A stretch of DNA of 32,049 nucleotides from Caulobacteraceae bacterium. GTDB taxonomy: Bacteria; Pseudomonadota; Alphaproteobacteria; Caulobacterales; Aquidulcibacteraceae. Under the pieces are notes generated by a model. The model was not told the origin of the DNA and ran no database searches. It was given only the letters and a program-made list of their open reading frames with translations. Positions 23,801 through 32,049 of this stretch are shown one piece after another. Location: the NCBI GenBank assembly GCA_009773335.1, contig WRPF01000035.1:1-32049 (forward strand). The letters are read 5' to 3'. The translations under genes were made by a program, and so were the position numbers. Within the stretch, counting starts at the first letter, position 1; each line of letters begins with the position of its first letter.

Positions 23801-24241
23801 TCAGAGCGCCGCGACCCGCGCCGCCAGCGCCCGGTTCACCGCCTCGTAGTGGGGAAGGAAATCCCGCTCGATCCGCGCCGGGCTCCAGCTCACCGGCAGC
23901 AAGCCTTTCAGGCGCTCGGTGTGCAGCACGTGCGTTCCGCCGTCCTGCGGCGTCAGCAGGAATCCATGGCGGCCATCGAAAAGGAGGGGCACAGTTCCCG
24001 CCCATGCCAGCTCCCGCTCCGCGTCGGCCGCAACGATGCGCACCGTCTGGCGGATCGTCGCGCCGGGTTTTCCGCTGGAAAGATCGCGGAACACCATCGC
24101 CACCCGCGCGCCGGTCTTCGCCTCGCCGACAGCGGACAGATTGAGCGGGTTCCACGCCGGGTATGATGCGAAATCCGCCAACACCGCCCAGACCTTAGCG
24201 GGCGGCGCGTGAATCACGCACTCGGTGCGAATCACATGCAT
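23801..24241 (-). CDS. SRPBCC (START-like) domain protein
   Basis: 146 residues. VIHAPPAKVWAVLADFASYPAWNPLN is the typical first strand and helix of the SRPBCC/polyketide cyclase fold, and the alternating strands to the C-terminal helix complete it. Such proteins bind hydrophobic ligands; the ligand here is unknown. I choose the ATG at 24241 over the GTG at 24250 because GGGGAG is 8 nt before the ATG and too close to the GTG. The upstream DUF2794 gene ends 5 bases before this start, so the two form an operon. Confidence 0.82.
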   Translation of the reverse strand: MHVIRTECVIHAPPAKVWAVLADFASYPAWNPLNLSAVGEAKTGARVAMVFRDLSSGKPGATIRQTVRIVAADAERELAWAGTVPLLFDGRHGFLLTPQDGGTHVLHTERLKGLLPVSWSPARIERDFLPHYEAVNRALAARVAAL

Positions 24242-24246
24242 CCGGC

Positions 24247-24594
24247 TCACTCCCCGATCAGCGCGAATCGCTTGCGGTCGAAAAACCGCAGGAGAGTCGC
24301 GAGATCGCGCCCGCGCCTGAGCACCATCCCCTGCGCCGAAAGGATCGCCCAGGCGCCCTGGCGGTTGGCGAGTTCCGGCCTCTTTTCAATCTGGTAGAGC
24401 GGGTTCTCGCTCGCGCGCCGGTAGATCGAAAACAGCGCGCGATCACTGAGCGCGTCCATCGCGTAGTCCTTCCAGTCCCCCTGCGCGACGCCGCGCCCAT
24501 AGGCGGAGAGGATGGCGCCGAGTTCCCGCCGATCGAAGAAAATGGTCCGCCGCGGCGGCTGTGAGACGGCATCTTCCGGCGGCAGACGAGCCAA
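24247..24594 (-). CDS. DUF2794 family protein with TTG start
   Basis: 115 residues. The core FFDRRELGAILSAYGRGVAQGDWKDYAMD, with LFSIYRRASENPLYQIEK and QGAWAILSAQGMVLRRG, is the DUF2794 family, small cytoplasmic proteins of alphaproteobacteria with no known function. No ATG or GTG precedes the conserved region. The only usable start is the TTG at 24594, and AAGGAG lies just 5 nt before it, which supports it. An in-frame TAA (24604-24606) overlaps that ribosome-binding site and closes the frame upstream. Two copies of TGTGAGTAA lie in its leader. Confidence 0.85.
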   Translation of the reverse strand: MARLPPEDAVSQPPRRTIFFDRRELGAILSAYGRGVAQGDWKDYAMDALSDRALFSIYRRASENPLYQIEKRPELANRQGAWAILSAQGMVLRRGRDLATLLRFFDRKRFALIGE

Positions 24595-24603
24595 GGGCGC
24601 TCC

Positions 24604-24632
24604 TTACTCACACGCGACGGCGGTTACTCACA
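24604..24632 (-). repeat. two TGTGAGTAA direct repeats 20 bp apart in the DUF2794 leader
   Basis: On the coding (minus) strand TGTGAGTAA occurs at 24632-24624 and again at 24612-24604, so the copies are offset by exactly 20 bp, about two helical turns. The second copy runs into the AAGGAG ribosome-binding site. A GTTAGAATC sequence (rc of 24654-24662) upstream may be the -10 box, which would place both repeats in the 5' leader of the mRNA. Confidence 0.6.
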
Positions 24633-24708
24633 GCCGAATAGGCCATTTGGGGCGATTCTAACGAATTGTTGCCTTGAGTACGCCGCAACGCCGGGCGACT
24701 TTAGCGTC

Positions 24709-24852
24709 GGTCGGTTGGGCAGGGAATGGCCTTGCGGATCAGAACCATCAGCCCCCCCAGCCCCCTGGTTTGCGGTGTTGATCTCTGTCCCAACCGACCA
24801 CCCTTATTCCCCAAAACAGCAGCCTGCAGCAACGCGCAATGAGCGCGTTTTC
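24709..24852. ncRNA. candidate structured RNA, strand uncertain
   Basis: GGTCGGTTGGG (24709-24719) pairs perfectly with CCCAACCGACC (24789-24799), and the stem continues past one bulged T for about six more pairs (CAGGGA with TCTCTG). Inside are a large asymmetric bubble, a second stem AACCA/TGGTT (24743-24747 with 24766-24770) and a C-rich apical loop. On the plus strand a weak promoter (TTGAGT 24674-24679, ACTTTA 24698-24703, spacer 18) would start RNA at the 5' arm, and AACGCGC-AATGA-GCGCGTT followed by TT (24831-24851) could end it. On the minus strand TTGCTG (rc 24827-24832) and AATAAG (rc 24803-24808), also 18 apart, would start RNA at the other arm. No known RNA family is recognised; it is shorter than 6S RNA. 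Confidence 0.35.
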
Positions 24853-24976
24853 CGGTGTGGCTTTTCCTGTGTGATCTTTTCCCCACGCCTTCCCTTACGT
24901 CCACATGGACGTGCGCGCGCCGTGGCGCAAAGGTCCCGCAAAATCACGGCAGATCGGTGCGAACGGGGAGAAAATC

Positions 24977-25717
24977 ATGAGCGACAGGCTTGCATCGCGA
25001 TCGGCGATCGTCACAGGCGCGGCGTCCGGCATCGGCGCAGCGAGTGCCGCGCTCTTCGCCGCCGAAGGCGCGCGCGTGCTGGCGGTGGACCTGCCGGGCA
25101 AGTTCAAAGGTGCGCCGCCGGCCGGCGTCACCGCGTTCGAGATCGACATCTCCGGCGCCGATGCACCCGCCCGCACCATCGCTGCCGCCGTCGATGCATT
25201 CGGCGGGCTCGACATCCTCTTCAACAACGCCGGCATCGCCTCCAATGCGCTCGCGCAGGACATGACCGACGACGCCTTTGACCGCACCATCGAGGTGAAC
25301 CTGCGCGCGGTGTTCCGGCTTAGCCGCGCCGCCATCCCGCACCTCGTGAAGTCCCCGGCCGGGCGGATCATCAACACGGCGTCCGTCATGGCGGAGGGCA
25401 CGGATTACGGCCTGTCCGCCTACTGCGCGGCGAAGGCGGGGGTCGCGGGCCTCACGCGCACGCTGGCGCTTGAACTGGGCAAGTACGGGATCACTGCCAA
25501 CTATCTCATGCCCGGCGCCATCCGCACCGGCATGACCGGCCCGCTCTGGGAGGCCCGGCCCGATGTCGCCGATATCTGGGCCAAGAAGTCAGCGCTGCGT
25601 CGCCTCGGCGAGCCGGTCGATCTGGCGCGCGCGGCGCTGTTCCTGGCGTCTGAGGACGGCGGTTTTGTCACCGGACAGGGGCTGGCGGTCGATGGCGGCC
25701 TGACGCTGCGGGTGTAA
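24977..25717 (+). CDS. SDR family oxidoreductase
   Basis: 246 residues, a classical short-chain dehydrogenase. The cofactor loop is TGAASGIG (13-20), followed by NNAG (83-86) and the catalytic Ser136, Tyr149 and Lys153 (YCAAK). Asp38 after the second strand favours NAD(H) over NADP(H). The C-terminus LASEDGGFVTGQGLAVDGG is typical of FabG-like members. The substrate is unknown. The ATG at 24977 has GGGGAG 6 nt upstream; 24 open codons before it are not used. Confidence 0.9.
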   Translation: MSDRLASRSAIVTGAASGIGAASAALFAAEGARVLAVDLPGKFKGAPPAGVTAFEIDISGADAPARTIAAAVDAFGGLDILFNNAGIASNALAQDMTDDAFDRTIEVNLRAVFRLSRAAIPHLVKSPAGRIINTASVMAEGTDYGLSAYCAAKAGVAGLTRTLALELGKYGITANYLMPGAIRTGMTGPLWEARPDVADIWAKKSALRRLGEPVDLARAALFLASEDGGFVTGQGLAVDGGLTLRV

Positions 25718-25740
25718 GGCCTGCGCGGGGCGCCTCCGCG

Positions 25741-25770
25741 TTGATGACAAGCCCGTCGACTGTCTATAGA
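25741..25770 (+). promoter_or_regulatory. promoter candidate for the Gld-like ABC operon
   Basis: TTGATG (25741-25746) and TATAGA (25765-25770) are separated by 18 bp, 35 bp before the ATG of the ATPase gene. This is among the better housekeeping-type promoter matches in the window. Confidence 0.5.
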
Positions 25771-25804
25771 CCCCCGCCGCCTGTGAGATTCCGAAGGGAC
25801 GGAC

Positions 25805-26523
<719 letters not shown>

Positions 26524-26527
<4 letters not shown>

Positions 26528-27258
26528 AAAGTCTGCTGGCCGTCTACCGGCGCGAGATCCTCGCCTATCTCACCACGCCGCTCGCCTACGTGTTCGTGGC
26601 GGTGTTTCTCATCGCGGTCGGTACGTTCACCTTCCAGGTGGGCGGCTTCTTCGATCAGGGCCGCGCGGACCTCTCCTCCTTCTTCGCGTTCCACCCGTGG
26701 CTCTTCATCGTCTTCATGCCGGCCATCGCCATGCGGCTGTGGTCGGACGAGGCGCGCTCCGGCGCCATCGAGCTGCTGCTCACGCTGCCGGCGCCGACGT
26801 GGGCGCTGGCGCTGGGCAAGTTCCTTGCGGCGTGGAGCGTTGCGGGTATCGCGCTCGTGCTGACGTTTCCACTGTGGGTGACGGTCAATTTCCTCGGGTC
26901 GCCCGACAACGCGGCGATCTTCGTCGGCTATCTCGCGAGTTTCCTGATGGCCGGCGCCTACATCGCCATCGGCGCCGCGCTCTCGGCGCTGACGTCGACG
27001 CAGGTCGTGGCGTTCGTGCTGGCGGTGCTTGTTTCCTTCGTGATGACGGCCGCCGGCCTGCCGCTGGTGCTCGGTTTCCTGAAGGGCGCAGTCGGCGGCG
27101 GTCTCGCGGAGGGGATCTCCTCGCTCTCGATCCTGCACCATTTCGACGCCGCCCAGCGCGGCGTGATCGAGATGCGCTCGCTTGTCTATTTCCTGTCGCT
27201 GATTGCGCTTGCGCTCACGGGCTCGGTGCTCGCGGTCGACGCGCGGCGCGGAGGCTGA
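26524..27258 (+). CDS. ABC-2 type permease, GldF-like
   Basis: 244 residues with six membrane helices. The N-terminus KSLLAVYRREILAYLTTPLAYVFVAVFL and the WSDEARSGAIELLLTLP segment are typical of ABC-2/GldF permeases. It starts with GTG overlapping the ATPase stop (GTGA), a sign of translational coupling. It forms the membrane channel of the complex with the ATPase; the substrate is unknown. Confidence 0.88.
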
Positions 27259-27262
27259 TCAT

Positions 27263-29191
27263 ATGTCCGCCCGTCGTTTCGCACTCATCGTCTTCGCCGC
27301 GCTCGCGGTGATCTTTCTCGCAGGCAACATCGTGGTGTCGAACTGGTTCTCCAGTGCGCGTCTCGATCTGACCGAAAATCAGATCTACTCGATCTCGAAG
27401 GGCACCCGGCGCACGCTGGCGGATCTGAACGAGCCGATCACGCTGACCTTCTTCTATTCGCGCGATGCCGCCGCAGCTTACCCGCAGGTGCGGACCTACG
27501 GCGCGCGCGTGCGCGAGCTGTTGCAGACCTACTCCCGCCGCTCGAATGGAAAGGTGCGGATACTCGAGGTCGATCCCGTCCGTTTCACCGAGGCCGAGGA
27601 TCAGGCGGTGGCCGCCGGCATCGAGCCGCTCAACCCTGAGCAGGGGGCCGACCCGATCTATCTCGGCATCATGGGCGCCAACGCCGTCGATGAGAAGGTG
27701 TCGATCCCGCAACTTGCGTGGGATCGCGAGCCGTTCCTCGAGTACGAACTCACCCGCCTTATCGCCGAACTGCAGAACGCCGATCGCAAGAGGGTCGCGC
27801 TCATCACGTCGCTGCCCTGGGAGCCGGAAATGGCTTCGCAGGAAGCAGGCGGCGGGCAGCCCTACATCGTCGGCGAACTCGCGCGCATGGCGGACGTCGA
27901 GAAGCTGCAACCGGATTTCACCGGCATCGATCCCGACACCGATCTCCTCGCCATCGTCCATCCGTGGGCGCTGAGCGAGCAGCAACTCTACGTCATTGAC
28001 CAGTTCCTGATGACCAAGGGCCGCGCCTTCATCGCGCTCGATCCGGCCGCCGTGATGGCCGCGCAGGCGCCGGGACCGTTCGGCATGCCGGCCGATCCGT
28101 CGACCTCGATGTCGAGCCTGCCCATGTTCCTGCAGAAGTGGGGCGTCGCGATGAGCGCCGAGGCGGTCATCGACCGCGCGCACGCGCTGCCGATCCAGAC
28201 GATGGGCCCGGCTGGGCAGCCGGTGGTCATGCCGCAGCCGCTCTTCTTTGAAATCCCCGCCGACCAGATGAACCGCGAAGATCTCGTCACCGCAGGCCTC
28301 ACGCGCGGCATGAATGTCGGTGCGCCGGGCGCGCTTACCTGGACGCCGACGCCGGGCATCGCCGTCACGCCGCTGGCGCGCACCTCAGGCGAGACGATGC
28401 GCATTCCGGGCGAGATCGCGCTGTCGCGCCCAGCGCCGGACATGCTGCTGCAACAGTATGTGCCCGCGTCGCGGCAGGAGACGGTGGCCCTGCGGCTTTC
28501 GGGCAAACTCGCATCCGCGTTCGGCGCCGCGCGTCCTGCCACCGTGGTCGCCGCACCAGATTCCGTGCACGTGGCGGCGTCCACTGGCGAGGCGGCGATC
28601 ATCCTCGTCAGCGACGTCGATTTCCTCGACGACAATTTCTATCTCGAAGGCCGCGCGCGCCAGCCGCTGCTAGACAACGCCGCATTCGTGCTCAACGCCG
28701 TCGATCAGCTCGGTGGCAGCGATGCGCTGGTTTCGCTGCGTTCGCGCGCGCCAAGCTTGCGTCGCATGAAGGTTGTTGAGGACATCCGCAACAATGCGCA
28801 GGCGCGCATGGTCGAGACGCAGGAGCAGTTGCAGTCCGAACTCGCGGAGACCGAACAGAGTCTCCGCACGCTCGAAGCCAAGGGACAAGGGTCGGGCTTC
28901 TTCTCCGGCAATCTCGGCGCCGAGCTTACGGGCGAGGAACGCGCGCAGATCGAGAAGTTCCGCGCCAAGGCGCTTGAGGTCCGCAAGCAACTGCGCGCAG
29001 TGGAGCGCGGCTATCGCACCGAGCTGGATCGTCTCGAGGGCTGGCTTGTTCTGCTCAATGTCTGGCTTGCGCCGCTGCTCGTGGCGGCGGCCGGCGTCTA
29101 CATGATGATCCGTCGGCAGCGGCGCACGACGGACGCGAAACTCGCCGACATGATGAAGGCTGAAAGTGGGAAGACGGGAGGCGCGGCATGA
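27263..29191 (+). CDS. GldG-like auxiliary protein of the ABC complex
   Basis: 642 residues. An N-terminal membrane helix (about 7-27) is followed by the family block LDLTENQIYSISKGT (from residue 34). A large periplasmic domain, a helical, probably coiled-coil stretch (about 520-600), a C-terminal membrane helix and a short basic tail follow. This is the layout of the GldG/ABC_transp_aux family. The ATG at 27263 has GGAGG 8 nt upstream; 20 earlier codons overlap the permease and are not used. It probably bridges the membrane transporter to a periplasmic target. Confidence 0.88.
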   Translation: MSARRFALIVFAALAVIFLAGNIVVSNWFSSARLDLTENQIYSISKGTRRTLADLNEPITLTFFYSRDAAAAYPQVRTYGARVRELLQTYSRRSNGKVRILEVDPVRFTEAEDQAVAAGIEPLNPEQGADPIYLGIMGANAVDEKVSIPQLAWDREPFLEYELTRLIAELQNADRKRVALITSLPWEPEMASQEAGGGQPYIVGELARMADVEKLQPDFTGIDPDTDLLAIVHPWALSEQQLYVIDQFLMTKGRAFIALDPAAVMAAQAPGPFGMPADPSTSMSSLPMFLQKWGVAMSAEAVIDRAHALPIQTMGPAGQPVVMPQPLFFEIPADQMNREDLVTAGLTRGMNVGAPGALTWTPTPGIAVTPLARTSGETMRIPGEIALSRPAPDMLLQQYVPASRQETVALRLSGKLASAFGAARPATVVAAPDSVHVAASTGEAAIILVSDVDFLDDNFYLEGRARQPLLDNAAFVLNAVDQLGGSDALVSLRSRAPSLRRMKVVEDIRNNAQARMVETQEQLQSELAETEQSLRTLEAKGQGSGFFSGNLGAELTGEERAQIEKFRAKALEVRKQLRAVERGYRTELDRLEGWLVLLNVWLAPLLVAAAGVYMMIRRQRRTTDAKLADMMKAESGKTGGAA

Positions 29192-30228
29192 TCACGGAAC
29201 TCGCGCAGGAACGTCGTCGTCGCGCAACGCTGGTTGTCGGTCTCGCGCTCGCGGTCACCGCACTTGCGGCGATCACGGTGGGCATCCAGGCGCGCTCGCG
29301 CGACGCCGAGGCTGTCGCCGGCGTCGTGTTGCCGAACTTCGCGCAGAAGGCGGGCGAAGCGACGAAGATTACCATCGTCTCGAAGGATTCCCGCTACGAG
29401 ATCCAGCGTACCGAAAAGGGCTGGGCGCTGAAGGACCGGGGCAACTACCCGGTGCGGCGCGAGCGTCTGGCCCAGTTCACGCGCGGTCTTGAATCGCTCG
29501 CCTATCTTCGCCCGATGACGCGCGATCCGGAACGCCACGAGCGTCTCGGTCTGGGCGATCCCGCAAAGGGCGGCTCGGGCGTGCTGGTGCAAGTGGAAGA
29601 TGTGCGAGGCGCACGCTTCGCCGATCTCATCATCCATGCGGAAACGGGCGGCGCGCTTTTCCTGCGCAAACCTGATCAGGCGCAGACCTGGCAGGTGAAA
29701 GGCGACATGCCGTCGCTGACCGACCCCGCCCAGTGGCTCGATCTCGTGCCGTTCGAGCTGGACAAGGCGCGCATCGCGCGGGCGGATTTCTCGTTCGCGA
29801 CCGGCGGTGGCTACGCCATCGCACGCGAGACGGACGAGCAGAGCTTTGCGCTCGCGCCGCCGAATGCAGGGCTGGACGTCGTGTCGCCGTCCGGCGTGGC
29901 GGCGGCGGCATCGGGTCTTGCCCGCCTGCAACCGGTGGACGTGCGTCAGGCGGCCGCGATCGGCGGGCTGCCGCAGGCGCGGGTGCAGACGCGGACGTTT
30001 GACGGCCTGCTCATCGAAGCCGACTTCTTCGCCGAGCCGAACGACAAGTACTGGGTGAAGCTGATCGCGCGCGCCGAAAAGCCCGAGAAAGAAGCGGAAG
30101 CCGCGCAGATCAATGCGCGCGCGGCGCCTTGGGCCTTCGGCTTGCGGCCGGACGACTACAACGATCTCGCACCGCCGCTGGCGGCCTTCCTGCCGCCGCC
30201 CGAACCGCCAGCGCTAGAGCAGCCCTAA
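29188..30228 (+). CDS. DUF4340 domain protein
   Basis: 346 residues. One N-terminal membrane helix (about 14-34) anchors a long periplasmic region. The pattern ITIVSKDSRYEIQRTEKGWALKDRGNYPV with later repeats of similar sheet-rich segments is the DUF4340 family, regularly found after GldG-type genes. The ATG overlaps the GldG stop (ATGA). The last 15 bases overlap the convergent ccmG gene. The function is unknown. Confidence 0.88.
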   Translation: MITELAQERRRRATLVVGLALAVTALAAITVGIQARSRDAEAVAGVVLPNFAQKAGEATKITIVSKDSRYEIQRTEKGWALKDRGNYPVRRERLAQFTRGLESLAYLRPMTRDPERHERLGLGDPAKGGSGVLVQVEDVRGARFADLIIHAETGGALFLRKPDQAQTWQVKGDMPSLTDPAQWLDLVPFELDKARIARADFSFATGGGYAIARETDEQSFALAPPNAGLDVVSPSGVAAAASGLARLQPVDVRQAAAIGGLPQARVQTRTFDGLLIEADFFAEPNDKYWVKLIARAEKPEKEAEAAQINARAAPWAFGLRPDDYNDLAPPLAAFLPPPEPPALEQP

Positions 30229-30765
30229 CGCGGGCAGGATCTTTTCGCGCATCACGTCTTCGGTGATCGGACCGCGATGCAAAGCCAGGATCGTGCCGTC
30301 CTCGTCGATCACGAAGGTTTCCGGCACGCCTGCGATGCCGAGTTCGAGACCGAGGCGTCCGGTCGGATCCTGGCCGATGGCGGCGAAGGGATCGCCCTCG
30401 CGTTGCAGGAACGCCTCGGTTTTATCGGGCGCATCCTTGTAGGCGACGCCGACGACGATGACGCCGCGGTTCTTCAGGTCCACCAGCCACGGGTGCTCAT
30501 ACCGGCACGGCACGCACCACGAGGCGAAGAAGTTCACCAGATATCGCTTGCCCTTGAAGGTCGCCGGCGTGAGCGGCGCACCATCGCGCAGCGGCGCCAG
30601 TTCGAATGCCGGTACGGGCTTTCCCAACATGCCGGTGGCGAAGTTCTCGTTGCGTGCGCCGCCGGTAGACAACGTCACCCACACGATCACCAGCAGCGCC
30701 GCAAAGGCGACGAACGGCGCGAAGGCCCAGAGTCGCTTTCCGAACGGCGGGCGTTCTTCGCTCAT
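30214..30765 (-). CDS. ccmG: cytochrome c biogenesis thiol:disulfide oxidoreductase CcmG/DsbE
   Basis: 183 residues. One N-terminal membrane helix (about 13-33) tethers a periplasmic thioredoxin domain with WCVPC (Cys84, Cys87) and the cis-Pro loop GVPETF (Pro148), both typical of CcmG. It keeps apocytochrome c cysteines reduced for haem attachment. The ATG overlaps the ccmD stop in ATGA. Its 3' end overlaps the DUF4340 gene on the other strand by 15 bases. Confidence 0.94.
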   Translation of the reverse strand: MSEERPPFGKRLWAFAPFVAFAALLVIVWVTLSTGGARNENFATGMLGKPVPAFELAPLRDGAPLTPATFKGKRYLVNFFASWCVPCRYEHPWLVDLKNRGVIVVGVAYKDAPDKTEAFLQREGDPFAAIGQDPTGRLGLELGIAGVPETFVIDEDGTILALHRGPITEDVMREKILPALGLL

Positions 30766-30935
30766 GCGCCCGCATCGTCCTTGCGGTCATCCGTCTGGGC
30801 GCGCTTCTTCCAGTGCGCGAGATCGGCGAGCGCGCGGACCGTGAGGCCGGCGAACGTCAAAACCGCAAGCAGGTAGCAGGGCCACACATAGGGCCAGTGC
30901 TCGCTCGCCATGAGCTGCGTCAACGCCTCGCTCAT
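30762..30935 (-). CDS. ccmD: haem exporter protein CcmD
   Basis: 57 residues, easy to miss because a longer open frame contains it. One membrane helix (about 17-37) with HWPYVWPCYLLAV and a basic, charged tail (WKKRAQTDD) is the CcmD pattern. CcmD helps release holo-CcmE from the CcmABC complex. Both ends overlap neighbours in ATGA: the start with the ccmC stop, the stop with the ccmG start. Confidence 0.88.
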   Translation of the reverse strand: MSEALTQLMASEHWPYVWPCYLLAVLTFAGLTVRALADLAHWKKRAQTDDRKDDAGA

Positions 30936-31657
30936 GCCGCGCGCGCCCGACGCATGGCCGCTGCGAGCGCGCGACGACGGAACACCTGCGCGCGCATGCC
31001 GGCGAACAGCAACGCGATGAATCCCGCGAAATAGGCGAACGCCACCACCAACAGTGGCCGCAACATGCTCGGGTCCATGGCGGAGCCGCCCGTGCGCAGG
31101 ATGCTCGCGGTCTGGTGCAGGCTGTTCCACCAGTCGACGGAGAAATGCACGATCGGGATATTGATGAGGCCGCCGAGGCACAGGAGCCCCGCGAGGCGCG
31201 CCGCACGCTGTTCGTCCTCGATGGCCGCCCAGAGCGCGAGGTAACCGACATAGGTGAGGAAGAGCACGAGCATGGATGTCATCCGCGCATCCCATTCCCA
31301 CCATGTGCCCCACGTTGTCGCGCCCCAGAACGAGCCGGTGACGAGGCAGAGTGCGGCGTACGCGGCGCCGATCGGCGCTGCCGCCCGCGCCGCCACGTCC
31401 GCGAGCGCATGCTTCCACACGAGGCCCATCAGGCTTGCCACGCCCATGAACACGTAGATGCCGAGCGCCCACCACGCCGCCGGCACATGCACGAACATGA
31501 TCCGCACGCTGTCGCCCTGGCGGAAATCGGCCGGCGAGAACAGCAGCGCCCACGGCAGGCCGATGGCGAACAGGACGAGCGCGATCGTCGTCGCGAGTGG
31601 GAGCGCCCACGCGCTCAGGCGCATGAAGCGTTCAGGGTTGGCGAACCAGGCAAGCAT
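30932..31657 (-). CDS. ccmC: haem exporter membrane protein CcmC
   Basis: 241 residues with six membrane helices. The haem-handling WWD signature is GTWWEWDAR (117-125), flanked by the periplasmic histidines His57 (MFVHVP) and His171 or His181 (VHFSVDWWNSLHQ). CcmC loads haem onto CcmE. It is preceded by ccmB with a 59-bp gap and followed by ccmD with a 4-base overlap. Confidence 0.95.
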   Translation of the reverse strand: MLAWFANPERFMRLSAWALPLATTIALVLFAIGLPWALLFSPADFRQGDSVRIMFVHVPAAWWALGIYVFMGVASLMGLVWKHALADVAARAAAPIGAAYAALCLVTGSFWGATTWGTWWEWDARMTSMLVLFLTYVGYLALWAAIEDEQRAARLAGLLCLGGLINIPIVHFSVDWWNSLHQTASILRTGGSAMDPSMLRPLLVVAFAYFAGFIALLFAGMRAQVFRRRALAAAMRRARAA

Positions 31658-31716
31658 CAGGAAGGCCTATCGGGCGCAGGCGGTCGACGCAATGCGACGC
31701 AGGGCGGTGCGACATT

Positions 31717-32049
31717 TCACGAAGATTGCAGCCGGAGCGCCGCCGCCGCGCCGATCGGACCAAGCGCGACCGCCCCCAGCGCGCAACCGCAGAGCAGGGC
31801 AAACGCCGGCGTGAACAATCCCTCATCCGCCGCCAGCCCGGCGGCGGCGGCGCCGAAGATGATCGGCGGGGCGAAGAAGGGCAGCACGAGGATCGCGATC
31901 AGCACGCCGCCGCGCCGGACGCCCGCCGCCAACGCCGCGCCGAAAAGGCCGAAGCCGATGAACGCCGCGAGGCCGACCAGCAGCCCTGCCGCCACCGCGA
32001 GCGTCGCGTGCGGCGGGGTCTGCAGCGCCAGCGCCGCCGGCAGCGCCGT
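31717..32049 (-). CDS. ccmB: haem exporter permease CcmB (5' end missing)
   Basis: The frame is open to the window edge, giving the last 110 residues of the usual roughly 220. The segments with GAALAAGVRRGGVLIAILVLPFFAPPIIFGAAAA and the final LGPIGAAAALRLQSS match the C-terminus of CcmB, the permease of the CcmAB ABC transporter. ccmA should lie just beyond the right edge. The stop is at 31717. Confidence 0.9.
   Translation of the reverse strand, partial: TALPAALALQTPPHATLAVAAGLLVGLAAFIGFGLFGAALAAGVRRGGVLIAILVLPFFAPPIIFGAAAAGLAADEGLFTPAFALLCGCALGAVALGPIGAAAALRLQSS

Larger units (their letters stand above)
24595..24976. other. 382-bp gene-free region between divergent operons
   Basis: Contains the DUF2794 promoter and leader with the TGTGAGTAA repeats on the left, a long inverted repeat at 24709-24799, a small terminator-like hairpin at 24831-24851, and the SDR gene's upstream region on the right. 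Open frames crossing it look unlike proteins. It is less GC-rich in places than the flanking genes. Confidence 0.6.

Noticed and set aside
24709-24799. Insertion sequence or MITE ends
   Set aside because: The inverted arms are only 11 bp perfect, no target duplication was found, and there is no transposase; RNA structure is the simpler reading.
24709-24852. 6S RNA or SRP 4.5S RNA
   Set aside because: It lacks the conserved SRP apical-loop sequence and is shorter than 6S, and the usual 6S neighbours are absent. A covariance-model search could overturn this.
24701-24904. 67-codon minus-strand ORF across the structured element
   Set aside because: No ribosome-binding site or family resemblance; its codons coincide with the long inverted repeat, which explains the region better.

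Overview
The window is about 32 kb of GC-rich DNA with densely packed genes, short intergenic gaps and many ATGA overlaps. The gene set points to an alphaproteobacterium: a RegB/RegA (ActS/ActR) redox pair whose regulator has the invariant alphaproteobacterial Fis-type tail, MmcB, DUF2794, an intracellular PhaZ and a ccmBCDG cytochrome c cluster. Order Caulobacterales or Hyphomonadales (Hyphomonadaceae-like) is my best guess; it is inference only. I see no tRNA, rRNA, insertion sequence, prophage or CRISPR array, so this looks like stable chromosomal DNA.

Layout. 1-1.1 kb: 3' end of an exporter-type ABC transporter whose nucleotide-binding domain has lost most catalytic motifs. 1.1-4.2 kb: group II truncated haemoglobin and aldehyde dehydrogenase (minus), divergent from a Tas-type aldo/keto reductase. 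4.2-8.1 kb: orphan sensor histidine kinase, RNA cyclic phosphodiesterase ThpR, a Cys-rich lipoprotein, a small secreted protein and a zincin-like metallopeptidase. 8.1-9.6 kb: a ferritin-like diiron protein behind a TATAAT promoter with a palindromic operator candidate. 9.6-12.9 kb: a minus-strand group of membrane AraC regulator, fatty-acid-hydroxylase/DUF2147 fusion, small membrane protein and methyltransferase. 12.9-15 kb: mmcB, a 63-residue acidic protein, an isonitrile-hydratase-like DJ-1 protein and a DUF1203 protein. 15-18.1 kb: regA and regB, then DUF4332 and SCO1/SenC on the other strand. 18.3-20.5 kb: phaZ and a YgjP-like metallopeptidase. 20.5-23.7 kb: class A penicillin-binding protein divergent from a Bax-inhibitor-1 protein, with four 12-bp-phased direct repeats between them. 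23.8-25.7 kb: SRPBCC protein, DUF2794 protein (TTG start), a gene-free stretch with a strongly base-paired element, and an SDR oxidoreductase. 25.8-30.2 kb: a GldA/GldF/GldG/DUF4340 ABC cassette. 30.2-32 kb: ccmG, ccmD, ccmC and partial ccmB on the minus strand, overlapping the DUF4340 gene tail to tail.

Themes. Respiratory redox control and cytochrome assembly are represented by RegBA, SCO1 and Ccm; envelope upkeep by the PBP, BI-1, the Gld-like cassette and the lipid hydroxylase; carbon storage by PhaZ. The observations most worth a second look are the degenerate ABC subunit, the 12-bp repeat array at the PBP/BI-1 promoter region, the structured-RNA candidate near 24.7-24.85 kb, the hydroxylase-DUF2147 fusion, and a recurring TAGGNT/TNATCT element 6-8 nt before ATG that suggests leaderless mRNAs. 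I found no clear defence or other multi-gene novel system.
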